Source: Mucidula mucida
Lineage: Eukaryota; Basidiomycota; Agaricomycetes; Agaricales; Physalacriaceae
NCBI GenBank assembly: GCA_015501055.1
Contig: JADNYV010000623.1
Location: 1-19,743, forward strand
Reading direction: 5' to 3'
Length of the DNA stretch: 19,743 nucleotides
Shown: positions 7,943 through 19,029 of the stretch, in pieces
How the letters are laid out: each line of letters begins with the position of its first letter
How positions within the stretch are numbered: the stretch's first letter is position 1
The notes under the pieces: generated by a model
Told to the model about the DNA's origin: nothing
Database searches by the model: none
The model's input: only the letters and a program-made list of their open reading frames with translations
Translations under genes and position numbers: made by a program

Positions 7943-9851
7943 ATGTCCAAGCAACTGCTCGACACTGGCGCCAAGCACCCGTTCTCTGTCGCTGGACTTG
8001 CTGACAGGACATGGCATTTTGTCTCTGAGACTGCTTTTCGCGCTGGATGGACCCCTCTTACTGGCCTTGCCGAAGCGGCCGTCGTCTCGTAAGTTGCGCG
8101 CGCCAACAGTCCACACAGCGTGTTCACCGTTTCCCAGCCTCATGCGACGGTCCACCAAAGGTTGCTTTCGCGTCTTGACTTACCGCAACATCTACATTTT
8201 CCCCGCCAATGGCCCGGCCGACGACAGCGAACGCGTTGCTGAACTGCGCGTTGTTGATGAGGTATTTTGGCTCCGCCTTTGCGCCATGGGAGACCTCGGT
8301 TTTGCCGAGGCATACATGTATGGCAACGTCGAGTGCGATGATCTCGTATCGCTATTCCACGTAAGGGTTCACCGATGAGGAGACTACGACGCATTTAATT
8401 CATCACCAGATATTTCTGGATAACCGCGAGCAACTCGACAACCTCGACTCTTCCATGTCCTATCTTTTCACTATCCCCCAGAAACTTACATCTTATCGAT
8501 TTCTTAACACCATCGGCAATTCTCGTTCAAATATCTCTGCTCACTATGACATCTCAAATGAGATGTTCGCGGGTAGGTTGCTCATTGATATTGCAAACCA
8601 AACTCCAACTTTTTCCACAGGCTTCCTTTCTGAGGATATGACCTACTCATGTGCCATCTTTGAAGACTTAGATGGAGACCTGATCAGTGGTACAGACTTC
8701 GGACGCTTTAGTGGTGGCCATGGTTTGACGCGTCTTAATTCGTCTACGACAAACGTGCCCAACATTCTCTCCGACGACACGCTATTCCATGCTCAGATGC
8801 GCAAGCTGCATCACATCATCCGGAAGGCGAAGATCATGCCTGGACACCGCGTGCTCGAAATTGGTTCTGGTTGGGGTTCGATGGCGATTCTGATCACTCA
8901 GACGATTCCCGACACTACGGTAGACACTCTTACGTTATCTGTCGAGCAACAGAACCTTGCGCGTCAGAGAGTGAAAGCGGCAGGCCTACAGGACCGTATC
9001 AATGTTCATCTTATGGACTATCGCGACATGCCGGAAGACTGGAAAGGCGCATTCGACAGGATGGTCAGCATCGAAATGATTGAAAATGTGGGGCAGGAAT
9101 TTATGACCACCTATTGGGCCACGATTGATTGGGCATTGAAAAAGAAGAACGCGGTTGGCGTTGTCCAGGTTATAACCATACCGGAAGCGCGTGAGTGCGA
9201 CAGCGCTACTATCAGCCAATCAAAATCTGATTTATTTGATATAGGATTCGAACGATACATTCGTGAAATAGATTTTATTCGAAAATGGGCTAGTTTTCTC
9301 TTCGTTTTCACACTCATTCATTGACTGTGGAGTTTAGATCTTCCCCGGCGGGTTCCTTCCAACGCTAACCTTTTTGCTCCACACCTTGCAAACTGGTACC
9401 TCTGGACGCTTAACAGTCGATTCCGTTAGTAACATCGGACCTCACTACGCGCGCACGCTACGCGAATGGCGGAAACGATTTTTACATGTGTATGAGACGA
9501 AGATAGTTCCAGCTCTCCAAAAACAGTATCCCGAGGTCATGTCTGGCCCCCGCGGTCGCGAAGAGATTGAGGTGTTCAAGAGGAAGTGGATTTGTAAGTT
9601 GTTTTGCTCCCTTAGGCTTCTAGTATTGATTGTTACCCCTAGATTACTAGTATGTTCCTTGAGCAGTTTAGTTGAATCGTACACTAACATTTCAACAGCT
9701 GTTACTGCGAAGTCGGCTTCTCGACACGCACACTTGGCGGTAAGCGGAGTTGGTGAGTCATGGATGTTGTCTTGACTTACCCTTTTCAGATCATATCATA
9801 TCCTTCACTCGCGAAGGTAATGAAGAGTATGGGTGTGATACGTTCGAATGA
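7943..9851 (+). CDS. Cyclopropane-fatty-acyl-phospholipid synthase family methyltransferase
   Basis: SAM-dependent enzyme that, in known members, adds a methylene across the double bond of phospholipid acyl chains. Nine exons (7943-8088, 8138-8360, 8410-8572, 8621-9190, 9245-9288, 9338-9593, 9643-9649, 9699-9739, 9790-9851) join in perfect phase to 503 residues. The N-terminal CFA domain has GDLGFAEAYMYGNVECDDL; then SNISAHYDISNEMF, FLSEDMTYSCAIF, the SAM loop VLEIGSGWGS (near residue 260), VSIEMIENVGQEF, FPGGFLPTLT and SVSNIGPHYARTLREW. Compared with the E. coli enzyme, the bicarbonate-site Cys (YSCA), Glu (MIENVG) and Tyr (HYARTL) are kept, while the His position reads QVITI. The intron 9289-9337 begins GC (GCTAGT), and exon seven is only 7 nt. 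The start is the first ATG in a frame open from 7868; an upstream exon is possible. It is convergent with the next gene, 72 bp between stops. Confidence 0.93.
9643..9649 (+). other. 7-nt microexon of the CFA synthase gene
   Basis: ATTACTA is flanked by two 49-nt introns: 9594-9642 (GTAAGT...CCTAG) and 9650-9698 (GTATGT...CACTAACATTTCAACAG, a textbook branch point). Only with these 7 bases does the frame continue KRKWIYYYCYCEVGF, matching the tyrosine-rich stretch of the family. Joining the outer exons directly shifts the frame. Confidence 0.8.
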
Positions 9852-9923
9852 TTAGATGTTGGATAAAGACGCCTTATGGGTAAATGGTGTACCTCAACAT
9901 AAGAGTTACATTATTCCTGTATA

Positions 9924-12900
9924 TTACGACTCGGAAAGATACCTTCCCATCCCTTGGAAAATCTGGTTGTTGAGGTTCTGCACTATTTCTTGAGCCTCGA
10001 ATAGCTCATTCTTGGTCAAAACTCGCTTGCCGAAGGTGACTCCAGTGCGTCGTAGGTCGTCCATCCCATCCGTCTCTACTGGTGTAGTCTGGACGCGTCG
10101 TAGAGGCGGAGGGGGTGGCGGTGGACGAAGCAGTGGTTCGGTACGAGATCGCCGTGCAGTGGCGGGCGGACTGGGGCATACGTACGACGCCTCTGTAGTA
10201 CTAGTCAGAAAATGGACTCAATGACTGCTAGAAAGAAGAATAGCTTACCTCCAACTCCGTCATGGAACGCTTGCTCGACTTCCATATCCGCTTCAACTTC
10301 TTCTTGAGTTTCCATTACTATATCTTCCTCTTCGTCCCGAAGATATTTCTGATTCTGATGCTGCTTTTCCCAAACGTCGTCCTGGTCCCGCAGTTCTTCG
10401 TCATCCTCGAGCGGCTTCTGACTAGAATGCCTATGTGTTAAATCCCAAGCTTCATGCTCTTGCCCTTGCTCGTCTTCTTCTCTTTCTTCTTCAGAGTCTT
10501 CCACCACTTCCTGACTTGGATCAAAGGACGCTTCAGAAGGACAAGGGGTCATCAGTTGACTCCGCTTGAGCGAGTTACTACAGGGGATAATCACGCCTTC
10601 AAAGACGAGCTTCTTTCGCGGCCGAGGGGATGCAGGTTTGGGAGGCTCCTTGGTCTGCGTAATGATCTTGCGCTTCTTGGTATCCCTATCGTCGTCGAAA
10701 GGAACCGGACTGGGGCGCTTGAGAGGCGGTTTGCTTGGAGTCTCGTGTGGGGAAGCGCCACGCGCATTGGAGCTCCGACGGCCTGTAGTGGGCGTAAACC
10801 GCTGGCGATGGGACTTGGGCGTTAAACTGAAATACCGCTGCCAAATACGATCGCGCGGCGTAGAGGGAGGGCATGAGTCTGGTATGACCGTTTGGTTCTA
10901 GAAGATGACGAAGGTCAAGAACTAGATACAGGTAGAGCAGAGCGAAGACTTGCCGTCAATTGTGTCTCCGGGATGTCATCACCGACATTCTTCCCTATGT
11001 CGCGAAGGATAACTACACATAGAGCTATCGAGGAGGGATATTCGCCCTCCAGGGTAACACCTCGATACTTCTCGTTCCAGAAGTGTTGAAAAGCGTTCGC
11101 GGCGGTAGGAACCTGTGTGCGAGGATGTGCGATAACATCCAGACAGTACGACCCTATATCTTCGAGAAATTGTGGCGATGGCTCGTGCGTAGGAAGCATG
11201 GATCTCAGCGGTTTGCAGAACAGTTGTTCAACCTGAAGATAGGCTCAGCGTTAGTGATTATTACACAGCGATAGTATGCGACGTACCAATAGAGCGTGTT
11301 CAGAAGCTGACAGCACTTCCTTCGTATCAGTAAGCCATATCTTTAAACCGGCCTTGAGACTCGTGATGAGGTGAATGAAGGAGATCTGTGACAATAGCTG
11401 CTTCCCCAAGATATCCAGGAAAGCTAGCACACAAGGTGGAAAGTCGTGCGAGTCGCCTTCTGGATAGAGCGCAACGAGTGCCCTGCTTATCAGCGAGAGC
11501 GTATCGGCAGGAAGCCTTGCCAATTCAATCGGAGTCGCCATATTGCAGAAGGTTAAACACTGCTTCGGATCATATTGCGAACTAGAAGTTCGTTGAGATA
11601 ACGCTAGATAGATGACAACTCCACTTACACCGAATGCTCATCCTTAAGAATGCTTCGCACAATGCCTTCAGGGTTCTTAGCTGATGTAACGGCCTGGGCG
11701 ACATAACCGCCCCACAGTTCGAGCATTTGAGCCGACAATGTCCAACGCCTAAACATTAGTCAGACCTTGCGACACACTGAGACGAAGAACAAACACACCC
11801 ATACGACGCGTGAATGAAAGCAACGAGGTCTTCCGCTGATGCTTGAGAACCGTCTTTATATTGTTCGGCCAAGACCGGCCACAAATTCTCCGCCATTTGA
11901 GGAGACTGCTCGAACGAACTTCGGAAAGTCCGAATGAAGTTGTATTGCGACATATCCGAGGACCGTAAGAGATCAAAGCTGAATCCGAGCCATGTCGTTA
12001 GAAGTTCATTGTCGTCCTCGGTGGCGCAGCGGGCGTCACAGAGTGCCTGGCACAAGCTAGCAGACGAAGCTTGAAGATGAGTTTCCGAAAAGGTGTTCCT
12101 CATAGTGAGCCACAAACGCCTCACGAACGATATGATCGCCGTCTGGCTCTGTGGCTCCATAAAAGCAGGAAGAGTGAAGGTCTCCGTCAACGCCTGTGTG
12201 AGTCGCGTAGCAATGTCCGCATTCGTCGTGAAGTGCTCCTTCTGCTGGGTAAATTCGGCCTTGGCAAGGAGGAGGGAATGCCAGATCTCCAGGAGATTGT
12301 CCTAGACATGCATGAACAATCAGAGTACAATATCGGAGACGAGGAGAGACTGACCGACGACGATGGCTCTTGTAAGTTCAAATGCGCCTTGATGCCTCCC
12401 TTCCAGATGTCCAGAAGAACATCCCAGTTATCGTTTGTTTCTTCTACTGAGAACCTCCAGGAAAAGTCGGGGAGTTGCTCAAGGTGCATCTCCTCGACAA
12501 CTCTGCCAATATTCTCTTTCGTCGCATCCGTAAGAGCTCTCTCAAAAAGCCCCCGATTCACGTATGCCTCAGGCAGAGGAAAGTGGTTGCCAATGGGGTC
12601 GGCGGAAGAACCAATCGATGCGACCAATCTCGTTAATATGGAGACACCGTCCAGGTGAACGCTGCTGTCATCATTGGCCACCATCGTCTTGAGCATTTCC
12701 AACGCTTCGATGGTAGCTTGAGCATTTGGCTTGGAATCCACGTTGTTCCGGCGTAAGATGATCGATAGAATAGCCGCACCAACACCTCCCTTCAGCTGTT
12801 GTGACACTATGCGAAACGAACGCTCAGTCTTTTCCTGACTATTCTCAGCTTGAGAAGAGGAGGTCGTCAGCTTGCGCAGCATTCCACTATACGCCCAGAC

Positions 12901-14187
12901 GAGGCAGTGCCACATCGGATAGTAAAGCGCGTGGGTGGATTTCTGCTTGTAGACGCCCTCAAGGTGACTAGCAAAGACTTTCACATTGAGAGTGTGAGCG
13001 AACACACCGTAATCCGACAAAATGATGAGGGCAGCAATAACGGGGATTGTCCAGTACGGCTTCTCCGACTTTCTCCACTCCTCCGGATTCAGCGATACTT
13101 TGACTTTCCCGTTCTGTGATTGTCCCGCAGTCTTGTTGGAGTTCTCGTTGATGAAGTCGCATACATTTCGTCCAACGTTGTAAACCAGAAACGATTCCAT
13201 AGACGGATGAGCAAGCCTCACCAACGCATACGACACCAGAGTACGTCCAGCTTCTTGGCGTAGCTTGAGAGACGTGTGCATGAGCAGAGAGAGGACATCT
13301 GGTAGGGCCCTGTGAAGCGGCGCCATTGCATCGATGGTATGAGCCGTAAAAAGGTTGCTGATAGCCTTTGTGGAAAAAGAGTAAGCACCTAGTATACAAC
13401 GACATAGGTAAACTTACTCTCAAACAAACCAGGCAACCTCCTCATGTGTATTCTCATCAGCCAGGCCCTCCTGCAGAAACTTGACGGATTTAGATATGTA
13501 GGAGACCGATTCCCGCACGGGCAGTCTCTGGTTCCCAAGAAGAAAAATCAGAGCCTTCCAAGTGCGTTCCCTCCCGGCATGTGGGAGGTTTTCTTCCGTT
13601 AAAACCACGAACACGCTTTTCATAAACCGGTCGATGTGGGAGGCTGATGAACATTAGCCAAAATCAGAGACCGAAGGATTGAGACACACTTCTGAATTGG
13701 GAATACAGAATAGGAAAGCGGAGGACAATCGAGAGTAAAGTCGCAGCGCTGAGCGGCAGACTAAAATGGTCTGAGAGAACTCTGAGCGCTTCCTCGCGGC
13801 TTACGGACGAGTCCAGGAGAGGTTCAGCCATGAAGATCCTCATATCTCGTTGGATAGCGTTAAAACATCTACAGAATGGGTGTGAAGAAGTGTAACGAAT
13901 TTATGTTGATGATTATTGTCAAGTATGTCGTTGAGCTCCTCACGAAATCGATCATTGATTGAACGATATGCCTCGACGACGTCCATGCGAGATATGTTCC
14001 TGGGGCTGGATACTGATCTTGAGAGAGTCGTAACGGGGGACGTGAAGTAATCCTTAGTTGGCGTAAGTGGTTGGGCCATTATGGCTTTAGTAGGAGGTTG
14101 AGGCGAACTGAGGGTGTATGTGAAGTCGCTCTGAAACGCGATTAAAGGTCGGTTCTCTTTTCCGCTCGTTACAATCGGAGAGGACAT
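9924..14187 (-). CDS. Large HEAT-repeat protein, probably Rif1-like telomere/replication-timing factor
   Basis: Roughly 1,200 residues. The N-terminus (ATG 14187: MSSPIVTSGKENRPLIAFQ) is Ser/Pro-rich with a likely phosphorylation region (LSRSVSSPRNISRMDVVEAY). A long helical, HEAT-like body follows (AISNLFTAHTIDAMAPLHRA, YYPMWHCLVWAYSGMLRK, LKGGVGAAILSIILRRN, VHLDGVSILTRLVASIGS, LPADTLSLISRALVALYPEG), then a basic, proline-rich linker (DTKKRKIITQTKEPPKPASP), a strongly acidic SQ-containing stretch (EVVEDSEEEREEDEQG) and a poly-Pro tail ending LFEAQEIVQNLNNQIFQGMG at TAA 9924-9926. This plan fits fungal Rif1, which binds telomeres and recruits PP1 to control origins. About ten introns; 10898-10953 is a GC-AG intron (GCAAGT). 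The first junction is unclear: exon one (to about 13944) and RCFNAIQRDMRIFMAEPLLD (ending near 13800) are in different frames; a 98-nt intron 13846-13943 restores phase but has a GAG acceptor. Rif1 identity is an inference from architecture and resemblance. Confidence 0.65.
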
Positions 14188-14835
14188 GAGGACCACCCTT
14201 CACAGCCGGGAGCCTCAAGGCAAATGTGGACGGTGAGGTGAAGATGCACGTGGATGGATCAGAGTGAAAAGATCCGAGGGAACTTGGGTGACGCGGAGGG
14301 GGACAGTGATGATGGTGAACGCAAGAAGGCTTCGATATGTACAGTCTATGGCCTATGTGCGCCGCATAGAAGCCAGGAAAAGAGAGAATATTCACAAGAA
14401 GATTAAGCGGATGAGAGGGCGTCGCCCAGTCGCGCCCGATGCACTACGGCAAGGTCGTGGTGGTGGATAGGAAGAGAAGGTGATCAATGATCAGGGCCGC
14501 CAAGGGCCGCATTCAACGGCGCGTTGAGATCACATGATGAATGTGTTGCACATAAGGCAATTCCTCATTTGGCCACACTTTCCTGACTCGGCGCTCTCCG
14601 TCTGTCTTCCATGCTGAAGCACCGCCTGCTGGACCCGGAATGAATATCCTGCCCTGCGAAAGAGGCGCAATAGACAGCTTCCTGTGTAATTCCGCCACAA
14701 ACGGCATGATCGGCGACTCCTTCCGGATTTGTATAAAAACCAGAAGCGAAGGCATGCCAGGCAGCTTTCGACCACATCCTTTGCACTGCTATCTTGTTTG
14801 TTTTGCTTCACTCGCCTTTTGAACACACGCTGGAC
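14188..14835. promoter_or_regulatory. Divergent promoter region with TATA box at 14732-14738
   Basis: About 650 bp separates the start of the large minus-strand gene from the start of the first Kre9-like gene. TATAAAA (14732-14738, + strand) lies about 100 bp before the ATG at 14836. GGGCCGC occurs twice within 17 bp (about 14494-14510). No coding sequence is supported; open frames here lack family features. Confidence 0.5.
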
Positions 14836-15395
14836 ATGATGTTCTCCCTTTTCATACTCGCTATCCTCCTAGTCTCCGCCAGCGTCGAAGCCGTCTACCT
14901 ACGTGCTGAGAAGGCGAGCCGCCGTGATGTGTACATTCCGAAAATAACTAGACCTAATGCCAAAACCGTATGGGTCGCCGGAACGACTGTCGACGTTACG
15001 TGGTCAGTCTTCTCATCGTTTTCCGTTCTTGAGCCTAATGCATACCCAGGGATACAAGCGACGCCCCGCAAAACATTACCAATGGGCTAGGGCGTGTTGT
15101 CCTTGGTCAGATAAACAGCTACAATAATAGCGAGCATCTTGATTTCGGTCAGTCAAATACTGCAAACGCCACATTTTATTTCTCAACGCCACAGAACATC
15201 CGCTTGCCGCCGACTTCAGTATATTGGACGGAAACGTGTCCTTCTCCGCTCCTGACGTCCCAGAGAACGACAATTACTGTATTGTCCGTAAGTACTGTCA
15301 TCCATCTCCCAATTAGCTGTCATACCTGACTCCTTCGGCCAGTCTTCGGCGACTCTGGTAACGCGAGTCCAGCATTCAGTATCATCGAGCCGTAG
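14836..15395 (+). CDS. Small secreted protein with Kre9/Knh1-like (Ser-Thr-rich GPI-anchored) Ig-type domain
   Basis: Four exons (14836-15002, 15050-15147, 15195-15287, 15343-15395) splice in phase to 136 residues. The ATG at 14836 opens a signal peptide (MMFSLFILAILLVSASVEA). The rest is one beta-sandwich domain of the fungal cell-wall Kre9/Knh1-like N-terminal family: VYIPKITRPNAKTVWVAGTT, VDVTWDTSD, GRVVLGQINSYNNSEHLDFE, FSAPDVPENDNYCIVLFGDS, SPAFSIIEP. Family members are linked to cell-wall glucan assembly or anchored at the surface, but this protein ends right after the domain with no Ser/Thr-rich stalk or GPI signal, so it is probably released. Several Asn-X-Ser/Thr sites are present. 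It forms a tandem pair with the gene at 15648. Confidence 0.85.
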
Positions 15396-15576
15396 GACGT
15401 ATACCTTGGTGTCTTGGCTCATTCTTGTCCTGTTATACTTTGTATCGTCGTTCTTGCTTTGTGCGATTGACTGCGGGGATAATCGCTAGTTTATTAATGC
15501 TCCACGGGAAAGGATCGGTGTTGCCTTAAAATCTAACGCCGCGGACTGAAATGAAAATACGAGAAGCCCAGCTGGC

Positions 15577-15584
15577 TATAAAAG
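15577..15584 (+). promoter_or_regulatory. TATA box of the second Kre9-like copy
   Basis: TATAAAAG lies 71 bp upstream of the ATG at 15648, and the leader is pyrimidine-rich (ATTCTCTCTTTCCTTCTTACTACC), a usual fungal core promoter. The promoter looks intact although the first exon it drives does not. Confidence 0.65.
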
Positions 15585-15647
15585 GGCACTGCTGACTGGC
15601 CGAACCTCATTCTCTCTTTCCTTCTTACTACCACTCACATTGCAATC

Positions 15648-16224
15648 ATGCTCTCCATCCTCTCCTCTTCACCACTCTCTTTTTCGCCCTCGGCGTGGTC
15701 GCCTATCCCGCGAGATCGACCCGGCCACAAAATCTCATCGTTTGGAACCCGAAAAATCACCTCGCCCAAACCTGGTGGACAAGGCATGGGTCTCTAACGA
15801 ACGCCGCAATGTGACATGGAGTGCGTATCGTCGCAATGATATTGGCGATTCGTATAATTTACGCCACAGGTGTCGATGACATTCCTCCGGAGAAGAGGAA
15901 CGATACTGGCAAAGTCGTTCTTGGACACTGGGATATGGACGGGCAGAACGAAAACTTGAACTACAGTGCGTAGATGTGTGTTCGGTTTCATTCTAGTCGT
16001 CTCACTGTATGCTAGCGCATCCCATCGCCCGTGACTTCCCACTTATCACAGGTTGGATCGAATGCACCATGCCTCCCCACGTTCCGTCGGGCAACCAGTA
16101 CTTTGTCGTCCGTATGTGCTCCTTTTCGTCCTCTCGCCTGTCCTCTTACGCATTGATAGTCTTTGGTGACTCTGGCAACACTTCACCAACGTTCAGTGTC
16201 ATAAACCCCAATTCTGACTTTTGA
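15648..16224 (+). pseudogene. Second Kre9/Knh1-like secreted protein, first exon frame-broken
   Basis: Tandem paralogue of the gene at 14836. Exons 2-4 (15870-15965, 16052-16111, 16160-16224) are intact and read VDDIPPEKRNDTGKVVLGHW, then WIECTMPPHVPSGNQYFVVL, then FGDSGNTSPTFSVINPNSDF, stopping at TGA 16222-16224; the last intron sits at the same codon and phase as in the paralogue. Exon 1 (15648-15820) is spread over three frames: ATG with MLSIL, then LFTTLFFALGVVAYP (a signal peptide), then KITSPKPG, then VSNERRNVTW. The shifts lie near 15660-15668, at the A run 15752-15756, and near 15774-15778. No intron can explain changes this close together. It is either a decaying copy or local sequence error; the clean paralogue next door makes decay of a redundant copy reasonable. 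Confidence 0.7.
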
Positions 16225-17024
16225 ACGGACATTCTGCCCTGGCTCTTTTCATCGGACGCGTCTTTATATTCTTGCAAATACTCAGTAATAGTCCTAGCTT
16301 TGTTCCAGTCAGTCTACTCACGTACACCCTAACGCGGTTTTACTTGTACCTACGTATTTTAATCATTTGTCGCATACTTTCTTGTTCTCTTGTGCGCGTT
16401 ATCCAGGGAAATGTACTTTGGGTTTTGGGTGAGCGTCGGGAACTACGTCCAGTGAACTATGGAAAACTGCTAAGTATTGGCCTCATGAAACGCACAGCAT
16501 AAAAAAAGAGAATCAGTACTGCAAAGCAGTCATTATGATCTCACGCGTCTCGACGCGCCCAACGCTCCAGACGCCCCTCCCCGGTATGTTCGCACATAAC
16601 CACACGCTACAGGCATAGACTTGAGCCTGTGCGCTATTAACATGCACCACTGTGACATCCGTTCAGAGGACCACTACTGAGACCACCCATGCAGAGTGGG
16701 GCTATGTCTGCGCGGGCTCGGCTAGGACGTTTGGTGAAGGGAGGCAACGCCGGTTCGTGGGGCGACGTAAAACGAGACTCGACCCTTTTACTTGGACATC
16801 ATGTTCGACGACGAAAAGAGAGTGTACGTACCATGATTCTTGGCCTTCCGCATGACTGTTGGTATCGGATAGAAGCCTAAATCGTGAGCGTGGCGCAACA
16901 CTTGCTCAGAAGCTTAGGATCTCGTCAGAAGTTCAAGAACCGTCCGTTATATCCACTGAATAGTCAGTACACAAAAGCATCGCAAGAAGGGGATATATAT
17001 GCGAGAATATTGCAATAGCGATGG
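16225..17024. other. Intergenic, no gene supported
   Basis: About 800 bp between two convergent gene ends. Several short open frames occur (such as 16652-16855), none with family features or a good splice context. I looked for a tRNA around 16700-16760 and found no proper B box. Confidence 0.5.
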
Positions 17025-17897
<873 letters not shown>

Positions 17898-18135
17898 TGT
17901 TGCGGGGCTGAACAACCTTGGGAAAGCGAAAGAAACGGAGTGCGAATGATTCGGGCCGATATAGCCGCCTCAAAAGTCCATCTCGAGTTCACTTGTCTTT
18001 AACACTTTAGTCGTAATCCAACACGAAAGGAAAATGATATATCAGTGACTCCAATAAGTATACATCTAGTCCAAAATTGAGTAAGAGTGACGATTGCTAT
18101 GGGTATCTTCTAGTAAAGTCGATTCGAGACTTGAA
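17898..18135. other. Short intergenic spacer
   Basis: About 240 bp holding the promoter of the EBP-like gene and the 3' end of the upstream DsbA-like gene, both on the minus strand. No gene or clear TATA box seen. Confidence 0.45.
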
Positions 18136-19029
18136 TCACTTTCGCTGTCCCCGCACAACCTCATTGAAGATCCTATAGAAGGATGCCGCAGGCTGGGCTC
18201 CGGTAAGAGCGTACTTCTTGTTGATGAGCGTATACGGCCTAGGGCGCTATTAGTAAATGTCTCTTTAGCATCTGCAACAGACACTTACACCCAGAAACGC
18301 CATTCAACTGAGAATTCTGTATCGTCTGCTGGATCTCAACCTTCAATTCATTCGTCGCGAGGAAGTCCAAAACCTGAAAGGAAACCCTGAACACTCCAAA
18401 CCCAAACCGACGCCTAAATTCCACCCACCTCTTGCTTGGTCATAATACCGGTTGCAGACACTTTTTCTGCAAGGACGTTTGAATCACCAATGTCATCTGC
18501 GTTTTCTAGATACGCCTTCCAACATGCTTCCATGACCTTTACTTGCGCGTTCTGGCCGCCCAACTGGCGCGCCTTGGCGATAATTCGGTGGCTGTCAAGT
18601 GTATTCGACACTTGGCCATCATAACTACAATACAGAAAATGGTAAGCATATAGGCATCGCCGACTCGGATAGCCGATCGCAAAACTTACTTGAGACGTAC
18701 GCCTTCAGAGAGGCCGAGCGCAACCATCTGTTCTTCTGCCGCCTTTATCCTAGACGCGCCGAGACGAGACGCGTACCAGGCCCGCTTATTGTATCCAGGT
18801 GATGGTGGCAGGCTAGCGTCAAGCATAAACGGATGGAACTCAATCTCAAACTCCACATTGAGCCCCGACTCTCGCATTTGCTTTATCGCCAGTTGGACAT
18901 GCCGGAAACCGATGCAGCACCACGGACAAATGGAGTCTACACAGTTTACTTCAGCACCAAGCAACAATAACTCTATGTGCTTTCAAACTCACCTGATGTG
19001 ATGTCTAGAGTTATCTTCTGGATAGCCAT
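18136..19029 (-). CDS. DsbA-family (FrnE-like) thiol oxidoreductase
   Basis: Thioredoxin-fold protein of the DSBA/FrnE group (disulfide exchange or glutathione-linked isomerisation; substrate unknown). ATG 19029 gives MAIQKITLDITS, then after a 56-nt intron (18937-18992) DSICPWCCIGFRHVQLAIKQ with the CxxC active site. It continues FEIEFHPFMLDASLPPSPGY, EQMVALGLSEGVRLN, YDGQVSNTLDSHRIIAKARQ, ACWKAYLENADDIGDSNVLA, TIQNSQLNGVSG and PYTLINKKYALTGAQPAASF, ending at TGA 18136-18138. The helical insertion and the KYALTGAQP end are standard for the FrnE subgroup. Four introns splice in phase with no frame break. The usual GVSGVP reads GVSGP here, one residue short, from the exon junction at the intron near 18240-18290. 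No signal peptide, so probably cytosolic. A TATA box (19120-19127) lies about 90 bp upstream. Confidence 0.9.

Noticed and set aside
7943..9851. Sphingolipid C9-methyltransferase instead of CFA synthase
   Set aside because: No N-terminal membrane helices, and the SAM loop reads EIGSGWG with a bacterial-type CFA N-terminal domain.
12071..12658. Plus-strand frame of 195 codons
   Set aside because: It is antisense to the continuous HEAT-like exons of the Rif1-like gene, which read far better.
16700..16770. Possible tRNA (GGTTCG at about 16750)
   Set aside because: No matching A box, no acceptor-stem pairing and an imperfect B box.
16652..16880. Overlapping plus-strand frames between the Kre9-like copy and the EBP-like gene
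   Set aside because: Arg/Thr-rich in both frames with no recognisable motif; likely chance openings.
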